Assembly: GCA_022824315.1 (NCBI GenBank)
Contig: JAJEAC010000165.1
Location: forward strand, 1-64,000
Direction of reading: 5' to 3'
DNA length: 64,000 bases
Source: Silicimonas sp.
GTDB lineage: Bacteria; Pseudomonadota; Alphaproteobacteria; Rhodobacterales; Rhodobacteraceae
Shown here: positions 17,718-26,666 of the stretch, piece by piece
How positions within the stretch are numbered: the stretch's first letter is position 1
Layout of the letters: every line of letters starts with the position of its first letter
Made by a program: the position numbers and the translations under genes
The notes under the pieces: generated by a model
Told to the model about the DNA's origin: nothing
What the model saw: only the letters and a program-made list of their open reading frames with translations
Databases searched by the model: none

Positions 17718-17975
17718 ATGGTCACACGCAACGTCGTTCTCACCGACACCCAGGATCAGCTGGTTCAGGCACTGGTCGCATCCGGGCGTTATCAGAATGC
17801 AAGCGAGGCCATGCGCGCCGGCCTTCGGTTGCTCGAGCAGGAAGAGGCGCAGCTCGCTGATCTCCGGCAGGGCCTGATGGAAGGTCTTGAGCAGGCGAGC
17901 CGGGGTGATCTTGCCGAAGGGAGTGGGGAGGACGCTGTCCGTCGGGCCTTTGCGAAAGCACGCGCGACCTCATGA
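17718..17975 (+). CDS. parD: ParD-like type II antitoxin
   Basis: An 85-residue antitoxin. The N-terminal ribbon-helix-helix has the family pattern NVVLTDTQDQLVQALVASGR, then YQNASEAMRAGLRLLEQEE; the C-terminus is the disordered toxin-binding tail. The ATG nine bases after AAGGAG is preferred over an earlier in-frame ATG that overlaps the ribosome binding site. Operon with parE by an ATGA overlap. Confidence 0.88.
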   Translation: MVTRNVVLTDTQDQLVQALVASGRYQNASEAMRAGLRLLEQEEAQLADLRQGLMEGLEQASRGDLAEGSGEDAVRRAFAKARATS

Positions 17976-18307
17976 GCCGATCTTTACGGCTGACGCGCCG
18001 TGCGGAAGCCGGCCTTGTCGAGATTGCCGGATGGACGATCGAGAATTTCGGGCACAGGCAGGCCGAGCTTTACGAGGCTGAGCTGCTCAGCCGTTGCGGC
18101 GCGATCTTGAACGGCCAGGCGCATAGCCGGAGCTGCGCCGTTCTCGTGGATGCCGCTGACGATCTCAGGTTTGTCGGGGAAGGGGAGCACTTCCTGGCGT
18201 ATCTGGACCGGCCGGGCGAAGCCGTCATCGTTGACATACTGCATTCCCGCAGCGATCTGCCCCGCCATGTTGCCGCACTGACGGCGCTCAAGCACGAAGG
18301 GTCCTGA
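17972..18307 (+). CDS. parE: ParE-like toxin (RelE/ParE superfamily)
   Basis: A 111-residue toxin with the family features LRLTRRAEAGLVEIAGWTIE, GHRQAELYEAEL and the C-terminal strand AVIVDILHSRSDLPRHV. ParE toxins of this type usually poison DNA gyrase. The start overlaps the parD stop. It appears intact, so the pair may be an active stabiliser of the island. Confidence 0.88.
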   Translation: MSRSLRLTRRAEAGLVEIAGWTIENFGHRQAELYEAELLSRCGAILNGQAHSRSCAVLVDAADDLRFVGEGEHFLAYLDRPGEAVIVDILHSRSDLPRHVAALTALKHEGS

Positions 18308-18351
18308 TTCGCGTCAGGGTCCTGCGGCCTTGGTCAGGGTCACGCGGAACC

Positions 18352-18435
18352 GATCACGCCGAAACTTATCTGGACCGCGATTTGGAGGACCTGCCAAGCG
18401 AGCTGCGATGGCGCGAGCGGATGCGCCGGATCAAG
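18352..18435 (+). pseudogene. ScpB-like N-terminal scrap
   Basis: About 28 codons read HAETYLDRDLEDLPSELRWR and ERMRRI, resembling the start of plasmid/accessory SMC-Scp subunit ScpB-like proteins of alphaproteobacteria. Homology stops exactly where the terminal repeat of the MITE-like element begins and does not resume on the far side. Assignment rests on a short match. Confidence 0.45.
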
Positions 18436-18846
18436 GGTCCATCGCAACAAGGGTCCCAAAAGTCCCACAGGATCAAGCTACGGTCAAACCAGCGAGGAAA
18501 CATCGGCAGAAGACCGTGCGGTACGACCCCGAACCGATCGAAAGCGTCACCGATGGCGGCTTGTTCCCGAGTCCCTTGTTCCGGGCTGCAAAGGAACACG
18601 GTTTTCAGAACAAGGATAACGGGCACGGTTCCGATGCCGTCGCAAGCATTTTCGGTCAGGGCTGCGGCCATTTCCAAAACAAGACGATGGTTTTCAGGAG
18701 CTCTTCCATCGGACTCCACACCCTGAAACAAGCAGCCTGAAACGCACCCGATTTCGGTTGCTGTGAAAGCGTTGAAAGGCCCGCTACCTCAGTTAGATGC
18801 GGGATTCGCTGCGGGACTTTTGGGTCATTTGTTGCGATGGACCCTT
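18433..18846. mobile_element. MITE-like element, 414 bp with ~38-bp terminal inverted repeats
   Basis: The left end begins AAGGGTCCATCGCAACAA and continues to CCCAAAAGTCCC; the right end is the complement of the same series. About 34 of 38 positions match, including an 18-base perfect run and a 12-base perfect run. The interior encodes no recognisable transposase. No clear target duplication was found, so one flank may have been rearranged. Confidence 0.7.
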
Positions 18847-19294
18847 CCTCGCTCGGACCCCCTGAAACTGGCCGAAATCCGGCCGGACCGGGCCTCGAGA
18901 CGGGCCATGGCGTCGCGCTGAGGGCTCTTGCCCGTGCAATCACCCATGAACGGAACGTGAGAGGTGCGTCAGAGCCATGAAAACAAGGGTTTTCGCCGCT
19001 TGACGGCGGCCGGACCGCCGCGGGACTGCCGTTGTGAACAAGTCCGTGGCTTGTTTACAGCAGCGGCGTTTCGAATCTGAAACGCGCGCTTGACGACGCG
19101 GCCGCGGCGTCTCAGACATGAGACATCATGGAGGCCCTGAACCGTCCGCATTTCCACGCCTGGATCACGGCATGGACCGGCACGATGTTCTGCAAGCTCG
19201 CGAAGGGCTGCCACGCGTCGCAAGCGGGGCGGCTGTAGGCGAAGCGAAACCATCACGAGCAGGAGCAGATCGTGCTCAAATGCGAGGATCCGAA
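18847..19294. other. Spacer with small inverted repeats
   Basis: No confident gene. It holds GTCTCA-GACA-TGAGAC at 19109-19124 and an AACAAG/CTTGTT dyad near 19040; either could be a regulatory site for the AAA+ gene downstream. A 36-codon frame at about 19130 (MEALNRPHFHAWITAWTGTM...) looks peptide-like but may be a gene scrap. Confidence 0.4.
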
Positions 19295-21547
19295 ATGTCG
19301 ACCGAAGCTCGATTGATCAACGTGCAGCGCGAGGAGCGCGTCGGCGGCGCGAACAGCCGCGCGGCGCCCGCGAGCCCGGACGGCCTGCCGCCGCACGTCC
19401 TCGATATCCTCCGCCCTCTCCTGGAGCACATCGCGGCCCATGGCCGCAGGCCGGCCGATCGGGAGGCATCCGACGCGGGGACGGAGAAGACGGGGTCCGA
19501 ACCGTCATACGCGCCAGGAGAAGGCCAGGCCCGCCTCGACGCGGCCTCGCAGGCGGACGGAGAGGCGGACGGAGCGGACGCCGCCCGGCGCCCCGTTCCG
19601 CCCAGGCTCCTGCTCATCGCGGCGCGCGTCGCGGCGCTTCTTGCCGATCCCGAGACCCGGGACGCGCTCGGCGCACCCTGCGCCTGCGTCATTCTCGTCC
19701 TCCCGTCCGCGACCGACCGGTGCGAGGTCAACGCCGAGCTGCAGCACGGGGAGACCTGGCTGCCCCGGATTCCGGATCCCCTGGACCTCGGCTGGCGGCG
19801 GGTCGCCTTCGTCCGGCTCGACGATGACGACGGACGTTCGGAGATAATGGCGGACCGGCGCGCTTTCGCAAACTGCCTCGAGCGCGCCGTGGCCCAGGGG
19901 CTCCGGGTCGTCGCCCTCATGCCGAGCGCCGATCCGGTCTCCCCGGTCCTGCGCGCGCTTTGCCGGCGCACCGTCGCCTTCCCGCCGCTGACGGCGGAAC
20001 TTCTCGCCGAGGTCCTGCGCGTGACGCACCCCTCCCCGGACGGCGCGCTGCCGGCCGCCGCGCTGCCGCCGGACGAGGATCTCGCGATCCTGCCGACGGC
20101 GGTCGTCGAGGTCGCCTTCCGCCAGGACACTACCGCGGCCGTCGCGCAGGAGCTGGCGCGCGCCGCCGGGCGCCTCCGCACGACGCCCCGGACGACCCTT
20201 GCCGACATCGTGCTGGCCGATTCCGTCGCGGATCCCGTGCGCCGGCTGGTCGCCGACATGGCGGCCTGGCGCGCCGGGACGCTGGCCTGGGACGAGGTCT
20301 CGTCCTCGCTCCTGCTCACGGGGCCCCCGGGCAACGGCAAGACGCTCCTGGCCTCGGCGATCGCCGGCTCGGTCGGGGCAACCCTGGTCGCGACGAGCTA
20401 CTCGGCCTGCCAGAAGCACGGCCACCAGGGCGACATGCTCGCTGCGCTGGCCCGGGAGGTCGAGGAGGCGATCCTGAGGCGACCGAGCGTGTTCTTCCTC
20501 GACGAGCTGGATTCGTTCACGCACCGGCACTCCCCCGACCGGTTCTCCCGCTACATCGTCGGCGTGGTCAACGGGCTGCTCGAGCACCTGTCGCGGCTGA
20601 ACGAGACGCCGGGCGTCATCGTCCTCGGCGCGACAAACCATCCGGACATGATCGACCCCGCGGTGACGCGACCGGGGCGGTTCGACCTCCACGTCGAGAT
20701 CGGCGCCCCGGACCACGCGATGATCGTCCGGATCCTCCGGCACGCGATCAGGGAGACGGCCGGCGCGTTCGACCTCGCCTCCGTCGCCGATCGGCTCCTG
20801 GGCCTGTCCGGGGCGCAGGTCACGGCACTCGTCCGCGAGGCGCGGGGCCTTGCCCGCGCCGAGGGCGTCGCGCTGGCGCAGGACCATCTCGATGCCGCCG
20901 CCGGCCGCATCGCCCCGGCCCCGGCGCCGGAGGTGCTTCGTCGCGTCGCGATCCACGAGGCGGGCCACCTGGTCGTCGCGCACTGCCTGGGCCTGCCGCA
21001 GCCGGCGCGGGCCGTTCTGACGGCAAGGGGCGGCTTCGTCCAGCTGCCCGGGCGGCCGTCCGAGCACCACGGCAGCGCGCTGGACCGGATCGCGGCCCTG
21101 CTGGGCGGGCGTGCCGCGGAACGGGTGATCCTGGGCGAGGCGAGCAGCGGGGCCGGCGTCGGGCGCCAGTCCGACCTCGCGCAGGCGACCGCCCTTGCGG
21201 CCCGGGTGCACTACGAATGGGGCCTCGCCGGCCAGCTGGCGTTCACGCCGCGCGACGGCGGCGAGAGCGCGGCCACGGTCCGGGAAATCGACGCCGTGCT
21301 CCAGTCCTGCCAGGCGCGGGCGGAGTGGATCGTGCGCGAGGAAAAGCCCCGCGTGCTCCGGATCGCGGAGGCCCTGCTCGCCGCGCGGGAGCTGAAGGCG
21401 GAGCGGCTGGCCGCGCTGCTGGCCGGGATCCCCGCGGATATCGCCGAGCCGAAGGTCGTGAAGGTGTGCGATGCCCGAGCGCTTCGCGAAAAACTGCAAA
21501 AGGCGTTCGGGCCCGGCAAGGGCGTCTACCCGCCGGACGCGGCCTGA
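19295..21547 (+). CDS. Soluble FtsH-like AAA+ ATPase with M41 metalloprotease domain
   Basis: A 750-residue protein. AAA+ module: Walker A GPPGNGKT near 343-350, Walker B VFFLDELDSF near 399-408, GATNHPDMIDPAVTRPGRFD second region of homology. Peptidase module: zinc motif HEAGH near 554-558 and a distal Asp near 626 (VGRQSDLAQAT), the M41 pattern. Unlike FtsH it has no N-terminal transmembrane segment; a ~300-residue region of unknown fold precedes the ATPase. Start chosen for GAGGA upstream and the loss of protein-like sequence before it. All catalytic residues are present, so it may be an active cytoplasmic protease. Function in the island unknown. Confidence 0.85.
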   Translation: MSTEARLINVQREERVGGANSRAAPASPDGLPPHVLDILRPLLEHIAAHGRRPADREASDAGTEKTGSEPSYAPGEGQARLDAASQADGEADGADAARRPVPPRLLLIAARVAALLADPETRDALGAPCACVILVLPSATDRCEVNAELQHGETWLPRIPDPLDLGWRRVAFVRLDDDDGRSEIMADRRAFANCLERAVAQGLRVVALMPSADPVSPVLRALCRRTVAFPPLTAELLAEVLRVTHPSPDGALPAAALPPDEDLAILPTAVVEVAFRQDTTAAVAQELARAAGRLRTTPRTTLADIVLADSVADPVRRLVADMAAWRAGTLAWDEVSSSLLLTGPPGNGKTLLASAIAGSVGATLVATSYSACQKHGHQGDMLAALAREVEEAILRRPSVFFLDELDSFTHRHSPDRFSRYIVGVVNGLLEHLSRLNETPGVIVLGATNHPDMIDPAVTRPGRFDLHVEIGAPDHAMIVRILRHAIRETAGAFDLASVADRLLGLSGAQVTALVREARGLARAEGVALAQDHLDAAAGRIAPAPAPEVLRRVAIHEAGHLVVAHCLGLPQPARAVLTARGGFVQLPGRPSEHHGSALDRIAALLGGRAAERVILGEASSGAGVGRQSDLAQATALAARVHYEWGLAGQLAFTPRDGGESAATVREIDAVLQSCQARAEWIVREEKPRVLRIAEALLAARELKAERLAALLAGIPADIAEPKVVKVCDARALREKLQKAFGPGKGVYPPDAA

Positions 21548-21664
21548 TCGGGCGATGGACCCGGAGACAGGATCATGGCGAAGATCGCGAGAGCGCTCCG
21601 GGACCCGCCCGCTCTGTGCGCCCCTTGCCGCACAGCCCTGGAGTCCCGTAAAATAAGGCCCGCT

Positions 21665-21693
21665 ATGTGCCCCGCACGTGCGGGGATGATCCG
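21665..21693 (+). CRISPR. Solitary type I-E CRISPR repeat
   Basis: A 29-base unit with the perfect palindromic core CCCCGCACGTGCGGGG, followed by GATGATCCG, which matches the layout of type I-E repeats (5-base lead, CCCCGC...GCGGGG stem, GATAAACCG-like end). An AT-rich GTAAAATAAGG precedes it like a leader end. No second repeat occurs 60-62 bases on, and I found no other copy in the window. A degenerate array reduced to one repeat. Confidence 0.7.
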
Positions 21694-21844
21694 GTTGCTC
21701 ATCCGTCACTGCGAGCAATGATAGGGGCTTGCATACTTAACTTGACAGCCCGTCAGGCCGCCTCCTCCGGCACGGCACCCGCGAACGAGACGCCCGCGCG
21801 AATGATGCCGGCGGGAGCGGGGAACATGTGCGGCAAGATCTCTC

Positions 21845-21990
21845 ATGATGGAGAATGAAAAGGGAACTTCGTGCTTGGCAGGAAGGTCATTTGTGGTCAC
21901 GGTGCATTGCGAGGCGCTTTCGGCGCCCTCGCCCAAGCCCAAGCCCAAGCCGGAGGAACGCCTCTATGACAGTCTCGCGCAGGCGGCATG
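21845..21990 (+). CDS. Small ORF, unknown
   Basis: A 48-codon ORF beginning MMENEKGTSCLAGRSFVVTV and ending in a PKPKPKPEERLYDSLAQAA tail. Its stop overlaps the first Met of the truncated dctM. It could be the end of a broken gene captured at the island junction. Weakly supported. Confidence 0.25.
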
Positions 21991-23037
21991 ACCAGGCGCC
22001 TGATCGCGCTGGCGCGGGTCATTGTCGGCGGCTTTCGGGGCGGACTGGCCTATATCAAACTGCTTGCGAACATGTTCATGGCCGCGATCATCGGCTCGGC
22101 AACGGCGCAGATCGCGGTGATGTCGCGCGCCATCGTGCCTGCGATGGAGCGCGAAGGCTACGGAAAGGGATTTGCCGCCGCCACCACGGCCGCCGGAGGA
22201 TTGCTGGCTCCGGTCATTCCGCCGTCGATCATGTTCGTGATCTTCGGGGTTCTGGCCCAGGTGCCCATCGGCGAGATGTTCCTTGCCGACATCTTGCCCG
22301 GCCTGTTGCTGACGCTTGCGTTTGCGCTGGCAATCAGCCTGATCGGCCTGCGCCATGCCTATCCGAAATCCGAATGGATGACGGGTCGCGAAGCGCTTGC
22401 CGCCCTGGCGTCGGCGCTGCCTGCGCTGCTGATCCCCGCCGCGATCGTGGGCGGCATCGTCTTCGGCATCGCAACCCCGACGGAGTCCGCCGCCGTCGCG
22501 TCCTTGATTGCCTTCGTCGTTGGCTGGTTGATTTACGGCGAACTCAAGCCGGCGCAGCTTGGCGTGCTGTTCAAGCGCACCGCCGTAAACGCTTCGATGA
22601 TCATTTTCATGATCGCCGCCGCGAGCGTGTTTGGCTGGGTCATCATCTACGAGCAGGCCCCGCAGCGGCTGGCTGCACTGGTCACGCTGATCACCAGCGA
22701 TCCGTTCCTCTTCCTGCTGATCGTCAACCTGGCGCTGTTGCTGATCGGCATGGTGATCGACGGGATTGCCGCGATCATCCTGATCACGCCGATCCTGCTC
22801 CCGATCGCGACGGGGTCCTACGACATCAGCCCGTTCCAGTTCGGCGTTGTCATCAGCCTGAATCTCGTGCTCGGCTTGCTGACGCCACCGGTCGGAATTG
22901 GGCTCTATATCGCTTCGTCCATGGGCGGAACGTCCTCGGCGTCAATCCTGAAGGCGCTTTGGCCGTTCCTCCTGGCAGTTGCGGCCGTGCTGATCGCGCT
23001 CAGCCATTTCCCCGCCTTGTCGACGGCGCTGATCTGA
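21988..23037 (+). pseudogene. dctM: TRAP transporter DctM, 5'-truncated
   Basis: 349 codons match DctM from the GGMTRRLIALARVIVGGFRG region to the C-terminus (SATAQIAVMSRAIVPAME, LAPVIPPSIMFVIFG, GIATPTESAAVASL, GMVIDGIAAIILITPILLPI, LTPPVGIGLYIASS). About 75 N-terminal codons with the first membrane segments are missing, and there is no ribosome binding site before the first Met. No dctP or dctQ is adjacent. It diverges strongly from the dctM at the left edge, so it is not a simple duplicate. Confidence 0.85.
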
Positions 23038-23417
23038 CCGGATGTCTGGCGCGGCTTGGCCGCACGAGAAACCCCTTGTCGGGAATGGCATTGATGCAAT
23101 GTGCAGCATTGGGCAAATGGGACTCGAGGCAGGCATCCACTGAACTTTGAGGGGTTGGCTGCGTTGGGGTCTCGGCAGCTCATTTCTTCTTGATCATTGA
23201 AAGGGTCATTTTCAGGCCGTCTGCGAGAGTCGGCGCGGACTTTCATGCGGCGACGGGATTGTGCTGCTCAGGCCCGGCACCGCCGCCGCCAGGCCTGTCG
23301 GCGGCAGTCCAGACACAGGAATGAGCCGGGGCGGCGCCGGCATGCAAGCTACGGGTCTTTCACGGGACTCCGCGCCCAGCTTAAGGCGTAAGGCGAACGC
23401 CAAGGCGCAGCGACAGG
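23038..23417. other. Spacer without recognisable gene
   Basis: Nothing recognised in any frame; probably the right border of the island. Confidence 0.45.
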
Positions 23418-23610
23418 ATGCCAGTCAGGCGGACGCGTGTTCCTGTTTCTGACCACGGACGACTTCTGGCGCGACTATCGGGCTTTCACGAGCCTGGGGG
23501 TTGGAGTTTCAACGGGAACCCAGGAACGAAGAATACGGGATGGTGGCCGCATTCAAGGACAAGTACGGCAATCTGCGGGATCTTATCGAACAATGTGCGC
23601 GCCAGAATTC
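23418..23610 (+). pseudogene. VOC (glyoxalase/bleomycin-resistance) family fragment, frameshifted
   Basis: One frame reads GGRVFLFLTTDDFWRDYRAF and TSLGV; a second frame continues EFQREPRNEEYGMVAAFKDK and YGNLRDLIEQ. Together they are the C-terminal half of a VOC-fold protein. The frame changes near 23500 and the N-terminal half is absent. Confidence 0.65.
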
Positions 23611-23765
23611 GTGGATTGATCATTCTCGACCGCGCATAAGAGACAGAGCCCGACGAAGCTCCCGCAACCAGTCCTCCGTTTGATCATGCCGCCAGACATG
23701 GGATCGTTGGCATTCGGCCCGCGTGACACGCGCCCGGCCAGGACGGACTTGCGAGGTCCCCACCG

Positions 23766-25223
23766 TCACGCAGACGCACCGAAATTCGACAGCACTTCCG
23801 TCCCGAAACTCTCGACCGCCCCCAAGGTCTCGCGCACGTCATCCCAGGTCGTGGCGTCGTTGACGATGCACATCCTGAGCGCGAACGTCCCGTGCAGCAG
23901 CGTCGACGACATGAACGCGGGGTCGTCCCAGAACATGCGGGCGAGCACGGTCCTGTTGATCTCGTCCAGCGCCACCTCGTCGAGACCGCCGCCCGCGGGA
24001 TTGACGCGGAAGCAGACGATCCCGAGCGTCGCTTCGCTCATGGCCTCCAGGACCGGACTCGCGCGAACATGGGCCTCGGCCCGGGCGGCCAGGTCCATCC
24101 CTTTCCCGACCGCGCGCCGGAACCGCGCCATACCGAAGGTCTGGACCGACATCCAGACCTTCAGCGCCCGTGCCGAGCGGCTCAGCTGCAGTCCGAGATC
24201 GGAGAAGTTGGGATGGTTCGCCCCCCACACCGTATCCTGGAGGATGTCGTGGCGGACCCCGAAGGCATTCCTGAGGTTGGTCTCGTCCTTCACCAGCAGG
24301 CAGCCGGCCTCGTAGGGCTGGAAGAACCACTTGTGCGCGTCCAGTCCGATGGAATCCGCGCGCTCGATCCCACGCAGAAGCCGACGACCCCGCTCCGTCA
24401 CCGCGGCGAAGCCGCCGTAGGCAGCATCGACATGCAGCCAGAGGCCCTCCGCCAAGCAGAAGCCTGCCATCGCCTCGAGAGGGTCGATGGCGCCCGTGCC
24501 CACCGTTCCGGCGTTGGCGGCGACCGCGACGGGCGTGAAGCCCGCCGCGCGGTCGTCGGTCACGGCGCGGGCGAGCGCATCCATGTCGAGGCGAAAGTCA
24601 TCGTCGCTCGGGATCATGCGAATGCACTCGCGGCGGACGCCGACGATAATCGCCGCACGGACGAGCGCACTGTGGCTCTGGTCGCTCATGTAGACGGTGG
24701 CGCGCTCGGGATGGCCCGCCGCTTCGCGCGCCGCAACGAACGCGTCGACGCTGGCGGCCGAGCCGCCGCTGGTGAAAAGCCCGCCCGCGCCGTCCGGATA
24801 GCCGAGCCAACGCCTGAACCAGTCGATGACGACCAGTTCCAGCTGGCTTGGACCGCTCGCCACCAGCCAAGTGCACTGGTTGATGTTCCAGCCGGCGGCC
24901 ATGAAGTCGGCGACAACGGCGGGCCAGGCCGGCGACGACGGGACGAACCCGAAGCAGCGCGGGTGGTCGAGGCGCACCGAGAGCGGGAGCACGTCGCGCA
25001 CGACCCTCTCCATGACTTCGTCGACGGGTCGCCCGTCCTCGGGCGGGGCTTCCAGAAGCTGCTCTTCAAGGACCTGCCGGAACTCGCCCTCCCAGGCGCG
25101 TGTTCCAGGCAGGCCCTCGATTCGCTCAACCACGAGATCGAGCGCCTTGCGCCCGAGGTCGAGCATCTGCTCGCGCGGCATCTGCAGTTCGCCGGCCTTC
25201 GAGAGATCCGCTGCAAACGCCAT
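23766..25223 (-). CDS. PLP-dependent group II decarboxylase (aromatic amino acid / tyrosine decarboxylase-like)
   Basis: A 485-residue fold-type I PLP enzyme. Key residues are visible: His184 in DQSHSAL (ring-stacking), Asp266 in HVDAAYGG (pyridine nitrogen), Lys298 in DAHKWF (Schiff base). The TSGGSAAS segment near 151-158 is the substrate/phosphate region. It would remove CO2 from an amino acid (Trp, Phe, Tyr, Glu or Asp type); the exact substrate cannot be called. The frame is open 90 bases upstream, but homology starts near this ATG. It stands alone between two fragments, so it may be a single-gene unit. Confidence 0.88.
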   Translation of the reverse strand: MAFAADLSKAGELQMPREQMLDLGRKALDLVVERIEGLPGTRAWEGEFRQVLEEQLLEAPPEDGRPVDEVMERVVRDVLPLSVRLDHPRCFGFVPSSPAWPAVVADFMAAGWNINQCTWLVASGPSQLELVVIDWFRRWLGYPDGAGGLFTSGGSAASVDAFVAAREAAGHPERATVYMSDQSHSALVRAAIIVGVRRECIRMIPSDDDFRLDMDALARAVTDDRAAGFTPVAVAANAGTVGTGAIDPLEAMAGFCLAEGLWLHVDAAYGGFAAVTERGRRLLRGIERADSIGLDAHKWFFQPYEAGCLLVKDETNLRNAFGVRHDILQDTVWGANHPNFSDLGLQLSRSARALKVWMSVQTFGMARFRRAVGKGMDLAARAEAHVRASPVLEAMSEATLGIVCFRVNPAGGGLDEVALDEINRTVLARMFWDDPAFMSSTLLHGTFALRMCIVNDATTWDDVRETLGAVESFGTEVLSNFGASA

Positions 25224-25488
25224 TGCCCTGTTCTCCGGCGCCTGACGACCCGCGCCCGTCCCGTCGCTCCCTGTCAAGGTCCAAAGCCTCCCAATGTCCC
25301 GGCCGTCAGGCACCGGTTGGTTGCGAACTCTCCCCGGTGGACCGAATCGCGGTCCGTCCTGGGAATGCTAAAGCATCGCTTGAAGTTGGCGGATTGCAAG
25401 GACATCGCGCGGAAAATGCCGGATTTTGGCGGCGCGGACCCAATCCCTGCACTCGAACATCTTTCGGACGACACTGCGGCGCGGACAT

Positions 25489-25854
25489 TCATGCACCGAG
25501 AATGACATGCGCCGCGCGAGCGACCGGACAAAGAAATGTCGCGGAGCGGAAATAGCCAATGTAGAGCCCACCGATGATCAGACCGGGACAGAGCGTTGCC
25601 ATGAACAGGTCTCCGACGCCCGGCACAATCAGGCCGGCCAAGATGACGGGCATGATCGACGTCGGGAACAGGTTTCCGAGGGTTGCCGAAGACGCGATCA
25701 CGCCGGCGGCGAGCGCTTTGGCGGAGCGCTGCTTCATCATTGCCGACAGCAACGGCACAAAATGCATGAGCGTGGATTCAAGATCTTGCCGAACGATGCT
25801 TGCGCGATGATTCAGGCTCGCGATTTCGCCGTCACGTCGGGCGATGCCCGTCAT
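25489..25854 (-). pseudogene. TRAP transporter DctM, internal fragment
   Basis: About 70 codons in the middle match DctM: AKALAAGVIASSATLGNLFP, then TSIMPVILAGLIVPGVGDLF and PGLIIGGLYIGY. This is the conserved region around the I-P-P-S motif, here changed to FPTS. Flanking codons are unrelated. Second dctM relic in the window, on the opposite strand to the other. Confidence 0.65.
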
Positions 25855-25880
25855 CTCGAAATCCCCGAAGGTCCAAGCAT

Positions 25881-26666
25881 TCAGTCTCGCCTGTCCTGGT
25901 CTGCCAGCCGGTTTTCAATGGCGGCGAGACGGCGAAGGACCTCGTCACGATAGATGTCGGTCGCTCCGGACTGCTCGTCATAGTGGGACTGCTGCATCGC
26001 ATTGACTATGAGCCCGACCACAAGGTTCATGACTGCGAATGTCGTGACGATGATGAAGGGCACGAAGAAGGCCCAAGCATAGGGATAGTCCGCCATTACA
26101 ACGCGAACGATGCCCATGGACCAGCTTTCGAGCGTCATGATCTGAAAGAGAGAATATGCTGACCGGCCGATCGTGCCGAACCACTCCGGGAAGTCGCCGC
26201 CAAAGAGTTTCGTGGTGATGACGGAGCCAACATAGAAGATCAGACCTGTCAGTCCGAGAACCGATGCCATTCCTGGCAAGGCGCCGATCAGCCCCTCCAT
26301 GACCCGGCGGAGGCTAGGAACCGTGGACACAAGCCGCAACGCCCTGAGAATTCGAAGCGCGCGCAAAGCCGATAGCGTGTTTGCCCCGGGAATGAGCGAA
26401 ACGCCAACAATGATGAAATCCGCTATGTTCCACCCGTCACCGAAAAACCTGCCGCGGAAAGCGTAGAGTTTCGCCAAGATCTCGACCGCAAAGAAGCCAA
26501 GACAGATCCTGTCCAACAGGATGACGAAGGGTCCGGCACGCGTCATGATCTGTTCGGACGTCTCCATGCCAAGAAGGATTGCATTGAAGATGATCACGCC
26601 GATTACCAAGCGCTGAACGGCCGGCCGTTCGAGCCAACCTGCCAACTGCCCACGCACACCTGTCAT
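25881..26666 (-). CDS. Bacterial voltage-gated sodium channel (NavAb/NaChBac family)
   Basis: A 261-residue six-transmembrane channel subunit that would form homotetramers. S4 voltage sensor: Arg every third residue at 102, 105, 108 and 111 (ALRALRILRALRLV). Selectivity filter: TLESWSMG at 178-185, identical to the NavAb filter. S6: FFVPFIIVTTFAVMNLVVGL, then a short C-terminal coiled coil (DEVLRRLAAIENRLADQ). Such channels couple to motility and pH homeostasis in marine and alkaliphilic bacteria. Complete and monocistronic. Confidence 0.94.
   Translation of the reverse strand: MTGVRGQLAGWLERPAVQRLVIGVIIFNAILLGMETSEQIMTRAGPFVILLDRICLGFFAVEILAKLYAFRGRFFGDGWNIADFIIVGVSLIPGANTLSALRALRILRALRLVSTVPSLRRVMEGLIGALPGMASVLGLTGLIFYVGSVITTKLFGGDFPEWFGTIGRSAYSLFQIMTLESWSMGIVRVVMADYPYAWAFFVPFIIVTTFAVMNLVVGLIVNAMQQSHYDEQSGATDIYRDEVLRRLAAIENRLADQDRRD

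Noticed and set aside
19505-21718. 737-codon minus frame under the FtsH-like gene
   Set aside because: Shadow of the real gene: the plus strand has Walker, HEAGH and SRH motifs, while the minus translation is Arg/Asp/Gly-rich and featureless.
21694-21755. Possible second CRISPR repeat after one spacer length
   Set aside because: The 29 bases at the expected distance share no stem or GATGATCCG end with the first repeat, so there is no array.
23892-25505. 537-codon plus frame opposite the decarboxylase
   Set aside because: Antisense shadow; all PLP-enzyme motifs are on the minus strand.
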